From: Motacilla alba alba
Taxonomy: Eukaryota > Chordata > Aves > Passeriformes > Motacillidae
NCBI RefSeq assembly: GCF_015832195.1
Contig: NC_052046.1
Location: 45,952,473-46,016,472 of the forward strand
Direction of reading: 5' to 3'
Length of the DNA stretch: 64,000 bases
Of the stretch, positions 44,992-56,515 are shown one piece after another. Position 1 is the stretch's first letter. Each line of letters opens with the position of its first letter. The position numbers and the translations under genes are program-made. The notes below the pieces were generated by a model. The model saw only the letters and a program-made list of their open reading frames with translations, had not been told where the DNA came from and did not search any database.

Positions 44992-47711
44992 TTTCCTGTC
45001 TTTCCCTACTTCCTGTTGAATTAAAAGCTGTGGAAGGGTAGAAATGCAGAGGTTAAATAGATCACCTTCATATGTTTTATGTTATGTACTAGAGCAAACT
45101 TTCTGCCAAATCAGTCTACGCCTTCTTGTCTGATTTAGCTGCTATTAAATACCAAGTACTTCAGAACAAACCACACAGAGAACTAATATTACCCTCCATT
45201 GTCTTTTGCTTTTCTTATTATCCACAACTTGCAGGCAACAGAAAAAGTGCTGTTCAGATTCTTCACATTTATCTTTGACACTCTCAGAGGGCTTCAGTTC
45301 AGAGTTGGAAATGAGCTGTCCTGTTTCTCCACTTGGTATTTTTCTTAGGGGGGGTTGATTCCCACACTGCTTGGTAGTTGCTGAGAACCTGACAGAGGAC
45401 AGTGGTGCACAGGGTCTAATTTTTGCTGGGCCGGCATTGCCTAATGTTAGCTGTTGCACAAGGCAGAGACTGGCACATGCTGGGGACTTTTTAGATGAAC
45501 TCTTCTCCACAAAAATTACAGTGGTGTCTCAGAAATATCATCAAGTCTATGTGATAGCTCAGAGCATCTGAGTCTAATTTAACTGTTCTATTTAATATAA
45601 TTACAGATTTGTTGCAAGAAGTTGGCTGCTGCTGCTATGGTTGGTTGGGAAAGAAAGACATTAAGAAGTGTTCATTTGAGAGGCTTTTTGATAAGGCAGA
45701 TAGACACTTGTGTAGCACAGCTGCTGACATGGGGCAAGTAAGATAAGCCTCTATCAAAATCTAGGATGTAGGAATTTCTGAAGAACATAGAAACCAAAGT
45801 AAGTTCTCTCTCCTGCTTGATCTTGGTCAAATTACAGCTGTTGGGGACAACAGGAGTGACTGAACTGATAATCCATCCTTGCCTGTTTGCTTAAAGTGGA
45901 GATGTTGACTGATGCCAGATGAAGGGTACTGATCCCTGTAAGCAGAGCCGCAGATTAGGCAAAAATTCAGATTCATAACTGGGACTTGGATCCCAAAATG
46001 CATTCTCACAAGTCCTGAACTGAAGCATGGTATCATCAAAATAGCAGACCAGCTACAAAAATATTGATTCCCTAATAAAAGAAGAAAAAAAACTTACTGA
46101 CTGAAATCCCTTTCCCTCTGCCTCTTGTGTATGGAGATAAGACCTTTGCACTCAGGAGAGATATCTAATCTGCCCTTAGTTTGAGGCCATTGCCTATCTC
46201 CCTTGGTGGGTCAGACTGAGTTTGCAATTAAATGTAAGACAAAACATTAATAATTTTTCTAACTATTGCTTGTTGTGTCTCTTTTGTGAATGAAGGACAC
46301 AGAATGTAAAAGGGATGATGATCATGAAGGAAAAATATATTTAGATAAAGTTTCTCTGCTTTTACACAGAAGATATGGGACTAATTAGATATTAAAAATT
46401 CACTCCAAGGAAAACAAAGCAGTTCTAAAAGCAGGCCAGAAAAGGAAAAAACTCCTTTTTGCAGTTGTTTAGCAACTAACTATTCAGATTGCTCCAATGC
46501 CAGTAAAAGGAATGAGAAGAGGTAGAGAGCATCTTTAAGTAAACAGAAATACCTCACTTTACTGTTTTGTTTAGGTGGATTTTTTCTTGTAAAATCTTAT
46601 ATATTTATGGAACTGGTGCAGAAATGAAAAAGAAGGAAAAAATACTATACAGAAGGTAGCATCACTGCAAAATCAAACTGATTTGAGAGACAATTAAGAC
46701 ACAATTAAACCTTGCAATTGGATATAATGAAAAAGTGTACTTTAAAATAATTTTACTTGTTAGAACTATACTGCTTTTAATAGAAGTGAACCTCAGTGAT
46801 TCACATAGGAGCTGGGAATACAATGTTTGATTTTGTTCCAGGTGATTGGCTTTGCAAATCTCTCTGAGGAGGTAAGCTGTCTTTAAAATGTTTTAAAAGT
46901 ACAGTCCAATATAATCACATATGCTTTAGTGTACTTCAGTGCAAAGTCTTTATTGTCTATATTGTTAACTAGTTGTGTGTGTGTGAAGCAGTTTTACTCA
47001 AACTTCTAAATCTATTTGAACCTAAGTCACTCTCACAGGTTCCTATTCTTTAGGCATAATGTTTTGTGAACACTGTAGAATACACTATTAGCTTATGGTG
47101 TCCCAAATATTTTAATATTCATCAATATACTGAACATTCTTTCCACATGTTTTGGAGTTCATACTGTAGGTAAAAGAAGGGAAAAATGTGGCAGACTGTC
47201 TTTGTCAGGATTGCAGGCCAAAGGGAAAAACCTGGGGAATATGTACTGAGAGCTAGCAGCACTCATCTGCTCCATGCCACAGAACACAGCAGCACAGAAG
47301 GGATTGTAGCTGTATTCACGTTCCTGTTACTGTTTGTGTGCTGTCTTTAAAGTTCTTTCTGTGGCTACTCTTGCTCCCTTATGTGTGCATGCAGTATGTA
47401 CCCCCAAGTCTGGGGGAGAAGAGGGAAGGTTTTTGTTTTACCACATGGCTGATCCCTACTGCAGGATTGTAGTGTGTTTAGCTTGCCTCTGCTAGACTGT
47501 TTGTGGCCTATTTGGGGGCCTTTTGGGACTCCAAAGGCAGAGGAGTTGCAAGAAACTTCATGTCTATAATATAAGAAAAAAATAAATTGTGATGACTACT
47601 TCTGGTTTCCTTACATTTTTACCTCTTTCTCAAGTATATCCATCTGTCTGTGGGCATGAACCTCCATGTTCCAGTCCTGAAGATTGCCTGTTCCCTAGCT
47701 AACACTACCCT

Positions 47712-47884
47712 TAAAAAGCAAAACAATAACAAAACAAAACAAAACAACAAAACCTCCCAAACCAAACCAAACAACCAACCAAACAAAAACAAAGAAAAAA
47801 ATCCAAAAAATCCCACCAAAAAACAAACAACAAAATGTCCCTAAACCCCAACCACATGGAATTAAAAAAAAAAAATAAAAAAAA
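47712..47884. repeat. A/C-rich low-complexity tract, (AAAAC)n-like
   Basis: About 170 nt with AAAAC, AACCAAACC and poly(A) segments. The antisense strand gives a leucine/phenylalanine-rich open frame that is an artefact of composition. Confidence 0.9.
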
Positions 47885-50854
47885 GTCCTTACCTTTTATT
47901 ATTTTCTCTCTCTCAACTTCCTCCGTAACTGTCTTTTAGAAACTGACAGGCACATCCAGACTCTCAAAAGAACATTCTCCATAGTCAGTACCCCTTGGAT
48001 GCTGATTTAAATTCTTCATTCAGTTCAGGTTTTTTTGACACCTTCACATCTGGATGATCTTTCAAAATGAAATAATATATAGCTTTGTAATGACTTGCAA
48101 AAATCTGATGCATTTTTAAATTTAACTGTATTTTTATCCTGCAGGGTGTATGAATCTTTGGTGTAGGGTTCACTGATATGGTTGTATCTGTCTCATTGAC
48201 ATAATGATGTATTTTTGCTCTTGCCTTGTAAACTGCAGCACTTAGCATTTTATCCCAGTACTGTGAGCTTGGGTGGTACATTTATAGCTCTTTATGAACT
48301 CTGGAAGTAACTTAGGGTGTCAAGGATGAATAGACAGCCTTTTTTTTTACTTTGCAGTCAGTCAAATGTCTGATGGCTGGTGCTCCAATCTGACAGCCAG
48401 AACTTGCCTTGGAGTTTACATAAGTTAAATAGCTACAATTTTAATTGTTCACATGCTATTTACAACACTGTAGCATGCTAGTGACATGGGATGGATGACA
48501 GAAATTACTAAAATAAATACATATAAGTAATTCAGTACAACCAACAAGATGGTAATGAAAACTGCATGATAAAAGAACCTTGGTTTTATTTTTTTGAGCA
48601 TGAGACTAAATGCCAAGATCATCCTTTACTGTAATCATAACAATTTCAAGGAGTATTTGAGTCCTAAATTAAATTAAATCAGACACTCATGTTCTTGTTT
48701 AATTTATATAATGAAAACCTAAGCCTCAGTCCCTATTCAGATTTTTATCCTCAATAAGTTATTCTGTAATTGTTTCACATGTCAGAATAATGGATACAGA
48801 AGAGACATGCAGCTTTTTCCCCCTTTCGGTTTTTATGACTAGAGAGGTTTGAGGGTGTATCAGTCTGAAGACACTGCAGGATGCTCAAACCATTGGGTGA
48901 GTGTGATTCTACAAGTTAGGGCAACTGGCCCTGTTTTTGGGAGTGTTGTCTGCATCCTAACTTACGAATCAAATGAAACACTTTGTTTATTGTTTCCTGT
49001 GGTTCTAGGCATGAGAAATATCCTTGGTGATCTTCTTTTAATAAGAGTGCTGATGGTATGAATGCTTGCAGATTTGTTTATTCTGGTGGGTTGGCTCCTG
49101 TAGCAGTACTACTTGACATGTTTGTGTATGTTGACCTGGAAACAAAAGCAAGGACACGGCTCCTAAGAAATGGGTGAAATACCTTTCTCCTGGTAGAAAT
49201 AGGTTTTACCTTCTGGAGGTAAAAGGATTCCTTCAAAATTTTTACTCTCACCATTTTAATACACACACACATAAATCTCCCAAAATCATGTATATTTAAA
49301 GCATAAGAAGCAGTGATCTAAAAATGCGGATTAAAACCTGATTTTTTTTTTTGTAGGAAAAGATTTTCTAGTGAGTGTTTTAAAATTGTGTTTTAATATT
49401 TACAATAATTTTGTTTTATTTGATATTTACAAGGTTTTGTTCATTAAAAAAAAATAACCAAACCACAGAAATATGCAGGTAGATTCTAAATATGCAGTTC
49501 TTTATTTGAATAGCTGCTCCAAACTATTTTCTTTTTGTTTTACTAACTGTAACATTTATCAGGTGACCAACAGTCTCATCAAATTCCTACATTGCGCTCA
49601 GTGTCTGAACAATCCAGCTGGGCTTTCCCTTGTGCCCTCCCACTTCCATCCCAAACTCCAGTTTGTTTGCATACAATGGCAGAGCTCCAGTAAGTGGAGT
49701 AAAATGTGTCTCACTCTTCTGCACAGTGTATTGTGGCCAAGTCATTCCCTGAGGACCTAGATGTCAAGAAAGGTTAAGAGTTCAGCTCTCCATGGGTTAG
49801 GCTGGTATCTGCTGGGTTGATTCATAACACTGAGCACAGTCACCTCAGTTTTCTTCCAAAATATGCTCTTCAGAAGACAGTGACTAAAATTGTATGTATG
49901 GTCAGAATCAGGCAGAGTTTGTCAAGAATCTCAAGTGCTGTAGCAGGAAACTTACTGGATCTCTGTAGAAGTAATAGTTGGATTGCTGTGGCTGGGGCAG
50001 TTCTGAGCATGTATAACTGATCACACAAGGAATGTTTACACCTAACAGGATTCAGCTAAGAATGAACATTCAAGATGAAACAGATGCATTTTTGCATTAC
50101 AAATTTGGACTTTAGTGTCTGAATCCTATGTTTTATGCCCAAATCCTTTTTTCAGTTTTGGCCAATAGTGGGAATCTATGTGATGTATTTTAATACTGGA
50201 GAATAAAGCCCAAGAGTTGATCCTGAAAATGTGAAACATGTTGGAAATGTTTTCTGTGCTGCTTTCATCACAAGAATAAAAGGAATTAATTTTTTTTACT
50301 AAAGGCAGTGTATCAATTAAAGCTTATCTAAGCTTGCAGCATGATTACAGACACACAGAGACCTTGAAGTGGGAACCACATTTAATCTTACACTTTCTTT
50401 AAAGTCACTTTTGTTATATTTATTATGAAAGCAGACAAAAATGACAAGGAATACACCCAAATTCTGTCAGGGATTCTCAAGGAAGATCATGCTGAATTCC
50501 AGCTTTGCCCATTGTTCTTAACTGCTCCTATCAGGCACATACCATATGGTCATGCAAACAAATACGTGCACAGCTTTTTTTTTTTTTCCTCAGCTAGTGA
50601 CAAAACAGTTTGAGACCATATGCTGCACAACACATGTGATCTCTCTAGTGGCTTATGTGAATTGGGGGAACTAGCTCAGAATGTGCAGTTGTTCCATGTG
50701 TCTTTGCTGTACATGTTTTTCTACAATACAGAGTGAGAATTTGTGCTGTGGTTTCTTCACCGTAGTGATTTTACTTGCAATGTGAAATATGAATAGCAGT
50801 TTTTGTGGTTAGTGACAAAATAATTTGTGGGACTCAAGATTACTTAAATTCTCA

Positions 50855-50910
50855 GTAGCTAACTTGGCCAAGTCATTTAACCTTCATGAAACAACCAGTT
50901 TCCCCTCCCA
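50855..50910 (+). repeat. Probable MIR/CORE-SINE relic
   Basis: CTTGGCCAAGTCATTTAACC, then a few differing bases and CAGTTTCCCCTC, follows the MIR consensus CTTGGGCAAGTCACTTAACC...CAGTTTCCTC closely and in order. Confidence 0.5.
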
Positions 50911-53080
50911 AGTCAGAAAAATGATTCACAACCAAAGTTTCTACCATGTGCTAATTTATTCCCAAATGAAAAAAGTGGATCTATATCCTAGTTATTTTGT
51001 GAGATCTTTGAGACTCTACGAGAAAAAACCAAAATATTATTTACTGGGATGATTATACAAAATGTAGACAAATTTATGCAGACATTTTAATTTCCAATTA
51101 AGGCTGGAAGGCAAGTAACACATCTGTTCAATCACAAATTTCAGAGGAACATACAGTTTGAATTTTTAACACTTTAAACAAGTAATTGTTGCAGTTTTTT
51201 AACAACCTAAACCTTGTTTTAAAAGTCATAGCATTGTCTCTGCTTCACTTTCTTGGGGACACTTCTTCACACTGATTTTATTTATCAATGTGCAATCTTT
51301 TTTTTTTTTTGTTGATGCAGACCTAAGAGGTGTTCTCAATAAAAGAAGGTGCAGAAGGAACTGATCTTCTGCAAGGAGGAGGGGTGGGGTGGATTAGAGA
51401 GGTCAGAATTTTGATGCAGGCCTCTGCTGTTAATTACACACTGGAAATTATAAAGAAAGAGGGAACTAGATTTTCTAACACATCATAGCATACCTACAAC
51501 TGGCAAGGTGCTGTAAATCACTGGTATGTATCAATCTTTTCACCACAGAAAGGAAATTAAAAGTGCTCTAGTAGAAAAAGCATCTCCAGCACTGTGTCGA
51601 CTTCAAGCCACTCATCAGAAAGATTAAATCAGACTCCCAGAATTTTGGAGGAATGAGGGGATATCCAGTGTGGCAGGAAAAAGGATTAGGGTGATCAGGG
51701 AACACGTAACTTATCATTTCAAAGGAAATGAAAAGATTTAGGTTTTTTTAGTGTAGCAACATAAAGGTTGAGGCAAGAATCTGTCATTTTATGTCATAGA
51801 GAGGGGAAGTGGGAAGGGTAGTAGTGGCACAAGAGAGAAGGAATATGAACTGATCTGAATATATATAGTCTGGAAGTTAGGAGCATGTTCTTAACTATCA
51901 AAGAAGCAAAGTCTGGAGCAGCCTTTAATCCAAGGAATGGAGTTTATAAAAAGGATCATCACTACTTTTCCCTTAGATTTCAAAAGTTTATGAAAGGGAT
52001 TTTAAAATGTGTTGTTGTGATGGCAAGAGGCTGAATCAGTCAGTCCTATATTCCTGCCAAAGAGGGATCAGGACCTCCCTTTGTCATTCTTAGGTGCCAG
52101 AAGGATTTTCAAGATGGAACTGAAAACTTAAGAGGAAAGAAGCTGGGTGCAAAAGGAGGAAGAAAGAATATGTTGTAAAGTTTGCCTTTGTTTGCATTAA
52201 GAAGTAAATTTAATGGAAAATTAATTTCACTGAAATTATTGTGAATTTAGAGCTTGATTTGGAGAACAACTTAAAGGGATTTGTATGTATTCAGCATTAC
52301 TCAGCATCAGATCTTTAGAAACGAACTCTAAAACAATAGAACTGTATTTGCAGTGAAGACATCTAATAAAACATGCTATTAAACTATAACTTTAAAAACG
52401 CAGCAATTAATTGGCTGAACTATATCCTTTGAACTTATATGAGGCAGTTAAAAGAAGCCTGCGGACAGTTCGGCATTATCTTGGAATATTGATTTCTTTG
52501 AACTGCAAACGCAAACTAGGACAACTTCCCTCCTTCCCTCCCAACACTAAACATCAGCTCGAAAAGCTTACTTAAATTATGCTCAGAATGCTCTTATTTC
52601 TGGTAGTAAATAACTTGGAGATATTTTGAAACTTTACTGGCAGCAGAATATTTTCTGCCTACTGAAGATAGAAAGCAAACTTTACTTTTGACACCCCATC
52701 ATGAGAGAACCGGTAGAGCACAAAGGAGATCCCACCCGCACTGGTTCTTGCCTCTTGGAGTACGTGCTGCGGGGCTGACGCCCCTGGGCGCTTTTGGAGC
52801 AGGAGAAACTGTGTTCAATCAAACTGTTTTTAACGCTGCAGGAGTGCAAAAACTCTTCAGTTGTGCAGCGAGGAGGAAGAAGGCAAAGGAGAAAAGCCGT
52901 AGCGGTTTTGGCCGATGTGCCTTTCGCCCGCTCCTTTTTGTTTTACTGGGGATTTTTGTGAGGAAGGTTGCAGGCTCCTGAGGCTTCTGGGAGCAGGACT
53001 CGCCTTTCAGAGGGGGCCCAACTCCTGCTGGCTCCTGGTGATCGTCGAGTGCGAAGGGAAAAGTGTGCCCGGAGTCGCCC

Positions 53081-53104
53081 GGGGCCGGGGCCGGGGCCGG
53101 GGCC
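53081..53104 (+). repeat. (GGGGCC)4 hexanucleotide repeat
   Basis: Four perfect GGGGCC units in the promoter or 5'UTR of the probable ROR2 gene. Runs of four G-tracts of four Gs can form a G-quadruplex. Confidence 0.95.
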
Positions 53105-53221
53105 GGAGGCTGCCCCCGGCAGAGGGTGCCGGAGCGATGGGACTATCCTCCGTCCCGTCCGTCCCCCCGGCACCGCTCCCCTCCCCTGCGTCGAGTCCCG
53201 GGTGACGTTCTGATGCTGGCG

Positions 53222-53262
53222 AAGGAGGAGGCGCAGGAGGAGGAGGAGGAGGAGGAGGGGAA
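53222..53262 (+). repeat. GGA-rich microsatellite in the 5'UTR
   Basis: An interrupted (GGA)n run. In the frame of the downstream ATG it would encode a glutamate-rich stretch. Confidence 0.85.
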
Positions 53263-53437
53263 AGGAGCGCAGCTTCCTCCGCCCCCAGTCGGGGACGGTC
53301 CGTTAGCGGGAGCGCAGGGCCGGTGCGGCGGAGCCCGGGACGAGTTTGCGGCAGCGCTACCGGACCTCTCTGCGCCCGCAGGCGCTGCTCCCTGCGGCTC
53401 CCTGCGGGATCTGTACCGCGGCGGCCAGGCGGGCAGC

Positions 53438-53531
53438 ATGGACCCCGCGGCGGCGGCGGGACGGCGGGGGGCGGCGGGCCGCCTCCTGCTCCTGCTCGCG
53501 GCCGCCTCGCTCCTTCGCCTCCGCGCCGCAG
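53438..53531 (+). CDS. ROR2: Probable ROR2 exon 1 (signal peptide)
   Basis: ROR2 is a single-pass receptor tyrosine kinase-like protein that binds Wnt5a and drives non-canonical Wnt signalling in skeletal and neural development. Only the first coding exon is in the window. The ATG has a strong Kozak context (GCAGCATGG). It opens a 31-codon signal peptide: an MDPAAAAGRRGAAGR n-region, then the hydrophobic LLLLLAAASLL core and a short RLRAAG cleavage region. The exon ends in phase 1 before GTAAGG. Length and phase match human ROR2 exon 1 (32 codons, split Gly, from memory). It sits in a CpG island 25 kb downstream of SPTLC1 in the same direction, as in the human order. Signal peptides diverge quickly, so the call rests on synteny, phase and length rather than residue identity. 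Another secreted or receptor gene is possible but less likely. Confidence 0.72.
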
Positions 53532-53699
53532 GTAAGGAGCGGGACCCCTGGCTGGAGGGGAGGATGCTTCTGCTCTTCGGGTAGGGCTGTATGGGGAGAG
53601 GGGAGGCAGGGAAAGCTGCTCCTATTCCTAGGAGAATTGAGCGTATCCATTTGGGACCGGCGGAGCCGCCAGCATCTCCAGGTGGTGATTCATGTTGGC

Positions 53700-53853
53700 T
53701 ACTTTTCCTTCCTTTCTTACCTTTTTTCTTTTATTTTTTCTCTTTCTTTTACTTTATTGTCTTTCTTTCTTTCTCGCTTTCTTTCCGCCATCCTTTTTTT
53801 CTTTCTTTTTTTAAATTTTTTTCTTTTTTTTTCTTTTTTTTTTTCCCCTTGGT
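53700..53853 (+). repeat. Pyrimidine-rich (CTTT)n-like tract
   Basis: About 150 nt of almost pure T and C, with CTTT and CTTTTT units and T runs, just inside the first intron. Confidence 0.85.
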
Positions 53854-55199
53854 TCTTGGCACAATGGAAACCTGATGTTGTGTTCTTTACGAGGGGGCGG
53901 GGGTTGGCAGGAGGCGAGGGCAGCTACAATTTTTACCCCTAGCGCATCCCCGCGCCCCTGCCCCGTCGGCCGACAGGCGCTTCGTGCCTCTTTTCGGCCG
54001 GCTCAGCGCTCCAAGGGCGGTTGGTGGCCACTGAAGGGGGGCAGGGTGGAGGGAGAAAGAAGGAGAAAACAAAGGAAAAGTTCGGGGTTTTGTTATTGCC
54101 GAGAGTGGATAGCAATGAGCGGAGCTTCCTCCTTCTCTCTGCCTGCCCTCCAGCCCTCTCCTCGGAATGGTTATAATAATGCGTTATTATTTGGGACCTT
54201 GAGTGTTGCCAGAATCTCAGCGGGAACCAGAAGGGGATTAAAGTTGAGTGGGCGAGGGGGCAGCCGCCGTGCTTGCAGCTCATGGAGGCTCAGCGGGGTT
54301 TCTTTCTGTGTAGTTTTGGGCTTTAGAGGGTCTCATTTTCTCTATGTACCTGGCCGACCCTCAGGGACTGAGGAGGTCAGACTCTGGGCTCAGGAAACAC
54401 TAGGACGCGCGGTTCAGTGAGCTCCGCGGTTGTTTTTAGGGCTGAATAAACTGTCCCTATTAACATCTGACCTTGCGCCGTGGCAGCCGCGGTGCGGCTC
54501 CTGAATAGATGCCAGTTTGACCGGCATCTCCGAGGGTAGCGCCGTGATATGGAAGCCTTTAGGGAACGTGTGGGGTTGGAGAGCCACGATGGTGTAAGAC
54601 AGTTCCTGTAAAAGAAGCCGCATAAACTTTTTTTTTTTTTTTAATTTTTCCCTCCTCCACTCGCGCCTAAGTTGTGTGGGGCTTTCAGAGCAGGAAAGGG
54701 TAGGCTTATCATTTTCGTTTTCTCTGGGATGTGAAATGCACCGTCGAGGTAGGAGCTGCCGCATCCAGCTCTTTGATCTTTCATGAAGCCATTCTCTGGA
54801 AAATTGCCCTGTCCCCCTCTGCAGCAGATAAACTTAACTCTCAAAGTCCTTCCCGGGAGTCTTTGCCCAGGCACTGAGGAAGCAGATGACAAGGCTGCAC
54901 CGTTTCCGTGCCAGGTTTGTAACCCCTCCCGTTCTGTCCTCACCGGGCAGCGCGGGAGCTCGGCGCGTTAGCAGTGCCTTCCTCCCCCGCCTTTCCTGGC
55001 TTTAACTTAATTGCACCGATGTGCTGGAGGAGACCGATGATGTCTTTAAGGAAAAACAGTGATGCTGCAGATTAGAGGGGACTTGTTAATCAATTGCACG
55101 TTTGAAAGAGCTTTTCTTCCCTTTGTTGCTTTCGCTAATCCATTTAGCTCTCCCCGGGAGGTGACAGATGCCTATATTTCCTGTTATTCAGCTCCGGGG

Positions 55200-55850
55200 A
55201 CCGAGGTCTTGCCATTTGTTGCCTTGCCGTGAAGGGAGAGGGTCAGCAGAAAGCTAGAGGTCTGGGAGCTTTCCGGGGCGAGAGCAGGAGGCGGGCATGT
55301 TACAGCTCGCGGATTTGGGGTCAGTTCCCGTCGCCTTTATTTTTCCCAGAGCCTTTATTGCTCCCTTTGAAGAGGCTGCCCCGCTGCTCTGCCCCTCCTG
55401 CGGGCTCCCGGGCTCCGGGGATCCCCCGGGGCCGCAGGGAGGATGGCGGTCGTCCTCCGACGGTTGTGAGAGGAGATGTCGCATTGTCTGTCCCCGTCCC
55501 CGCTTTATCCCCTTTACCCTGAGCAGCTCGCTCTCTTTTCCGAATGCAGCGGCAGGGAGCTTTGCACAAGTGTCCCGGGAGCTTCTTTCCTTTCTTCCTT
55601 CCTTCGTTCTCTTGCCCCCCGCTGCTGCTCGAAAACACCGACGTTGCTGCATCTTCCACGGCCAGGCTCTCTCTGCTTTCCCAGAGCCTCCCCACGGCTT
55701 CGCGGAGGGTGGAGGGGTGCGGGCTCCCGGAAACCTCTGGCCAGGCGCGGAGCTACCCCACGGGTGGAGCGCCTGGCGCTGGGAAAACGGGCCGGAAAGG
55801 CGCTGGGAGTGTGGCAGCGTACCTTCATCTTCTGTTGTGGGCAGTCTACT
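55200..55850. promoter_or_regulatory. Second CpG-rich block in intron 1
   Basis: GC- and CpG-dense sequence 1.7 kb after exon 1. It may be the shore of the main island, or an internal promoter or enhancer. Long open frames on both strands here are expected from the lack of AT-rich stops. Confidence 0.45.
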
Positions 55851-56439
55851 GTCCCGTCCAGTGTACTGCCATGCTCTCAGGAGACATGTCAGGTTTCAAC
55901 CTTCTCGGAGGCAGTACAAAGGAATCATAAATGGTAATCATAAATTGCCATTAAGAGTGTATTTGGGGTTTACCTTTTTAATTTTTTTTTTTAGCGCTAC
56001 CTCATAAACAGGCTTGTGATAATCGTCTCAATCACCTGTGGAAAGTGGGGATTCACTCTACTCGATAGGCATGAAGTTTGAGACTCCCTTTTCTTCTCTG
56101 AATAAGCAGCACAGTGGTTGAGAGCCCATAATCACAGCAATAAATTCTTGTGTACTTCTATTGTGTAGGGGAATTCTTGTGTTTAATTAGATTTGCTTAA
56201 TGGTAGACAGAGTATTTGTTAATCTACATTTAATTTAAAGCTTTATTATTGAAAATGTTATTTCAGCCTTTTCAGTGCTCACTTTTAGCATATAGCCAGA
56301 TGAGAGGCAACGTTTAAAATGGTGATGCATTATGGACCCGGCTTACAGACTTTCGCCTCCCTGCCATTAAATAGGAAAGGACGTTTAATCAACTGGAAGT
56401 CAATGCTCATGTGACTAGAGAAATATGCAGAATGCAGTG

Positions 56440-56515
56440 TTTAAAAAAAAAAACCCAACAAAAACAAAAAAAAAAAAAAAAAAAAACAAAAAACAAACCA
56501 ACAAAACCACCAAAA
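56440..56515. repeat. A-rich low-complexity tract
   Basis: Poly(A) with interspersed AAAAC and CCAACA units in ROR2 intron 1. Confidence 0.9.

Larger units (their letters stand above)
37681..52719. other. SPTLC1-ROR2 intergenic region
   Basis: About 15 kb of AT-rich sequence with no supported gene. It includes a hairpin and 28-bp duplication at 38751-38823, a tRNA-like relic at 40242-40306, a short decamer array at 42366-42412, a TA-rich satellite at 44905-44991, an A/C-rich tract at 47712-47884 and a MIR-like fragment near 50860. The scattered short open frames look random. Distal ROR2 regulatory elements could lie here but cannot be recognised by eye. Confidence 0.65.
52720..53620 (+). promoter_or_regulatory. 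CpG-island promoter and 5'UTR of the probable ROR2 gene
   Basis: Base composition changes abruptly from AT-rich to GC- and CpG-rich at about 52.7 kb and stays so through exon 1 into the intron. The block holds a (GGGGCC)4 run, a GGA run and several GC-rich motifs, with no obvious TATA box, as expected for a CpG-island promoter. The transcription start cannot be placed from sequence alone. Confidence 0.7.

Noticed and set aside
45145..45510. 121-codon - strand open frame
   Set aside because: No recognisable domain, splice signals or neighbours; treated as chance.
47619..47819. Hydrophobic - strand frame resembling a membrane peptide
   Set aside because: The Leu/Phe/Trp-rich sequence is simply the antisense of the A/C-rich tract.
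49205..49235. Short hairpin TTTTACC...GGTAAAA
   Set aside because: A 7-bp stem is common by chance in AT-rich DNA.
53063..53584. 173-codon open frame spanning the ROR2 exon 1 region
   Set aside because: It starts at GTG, not ATG, and runs through the splice donor at 53532 into the intron. Only the 53438-53531 part is supported as coding.
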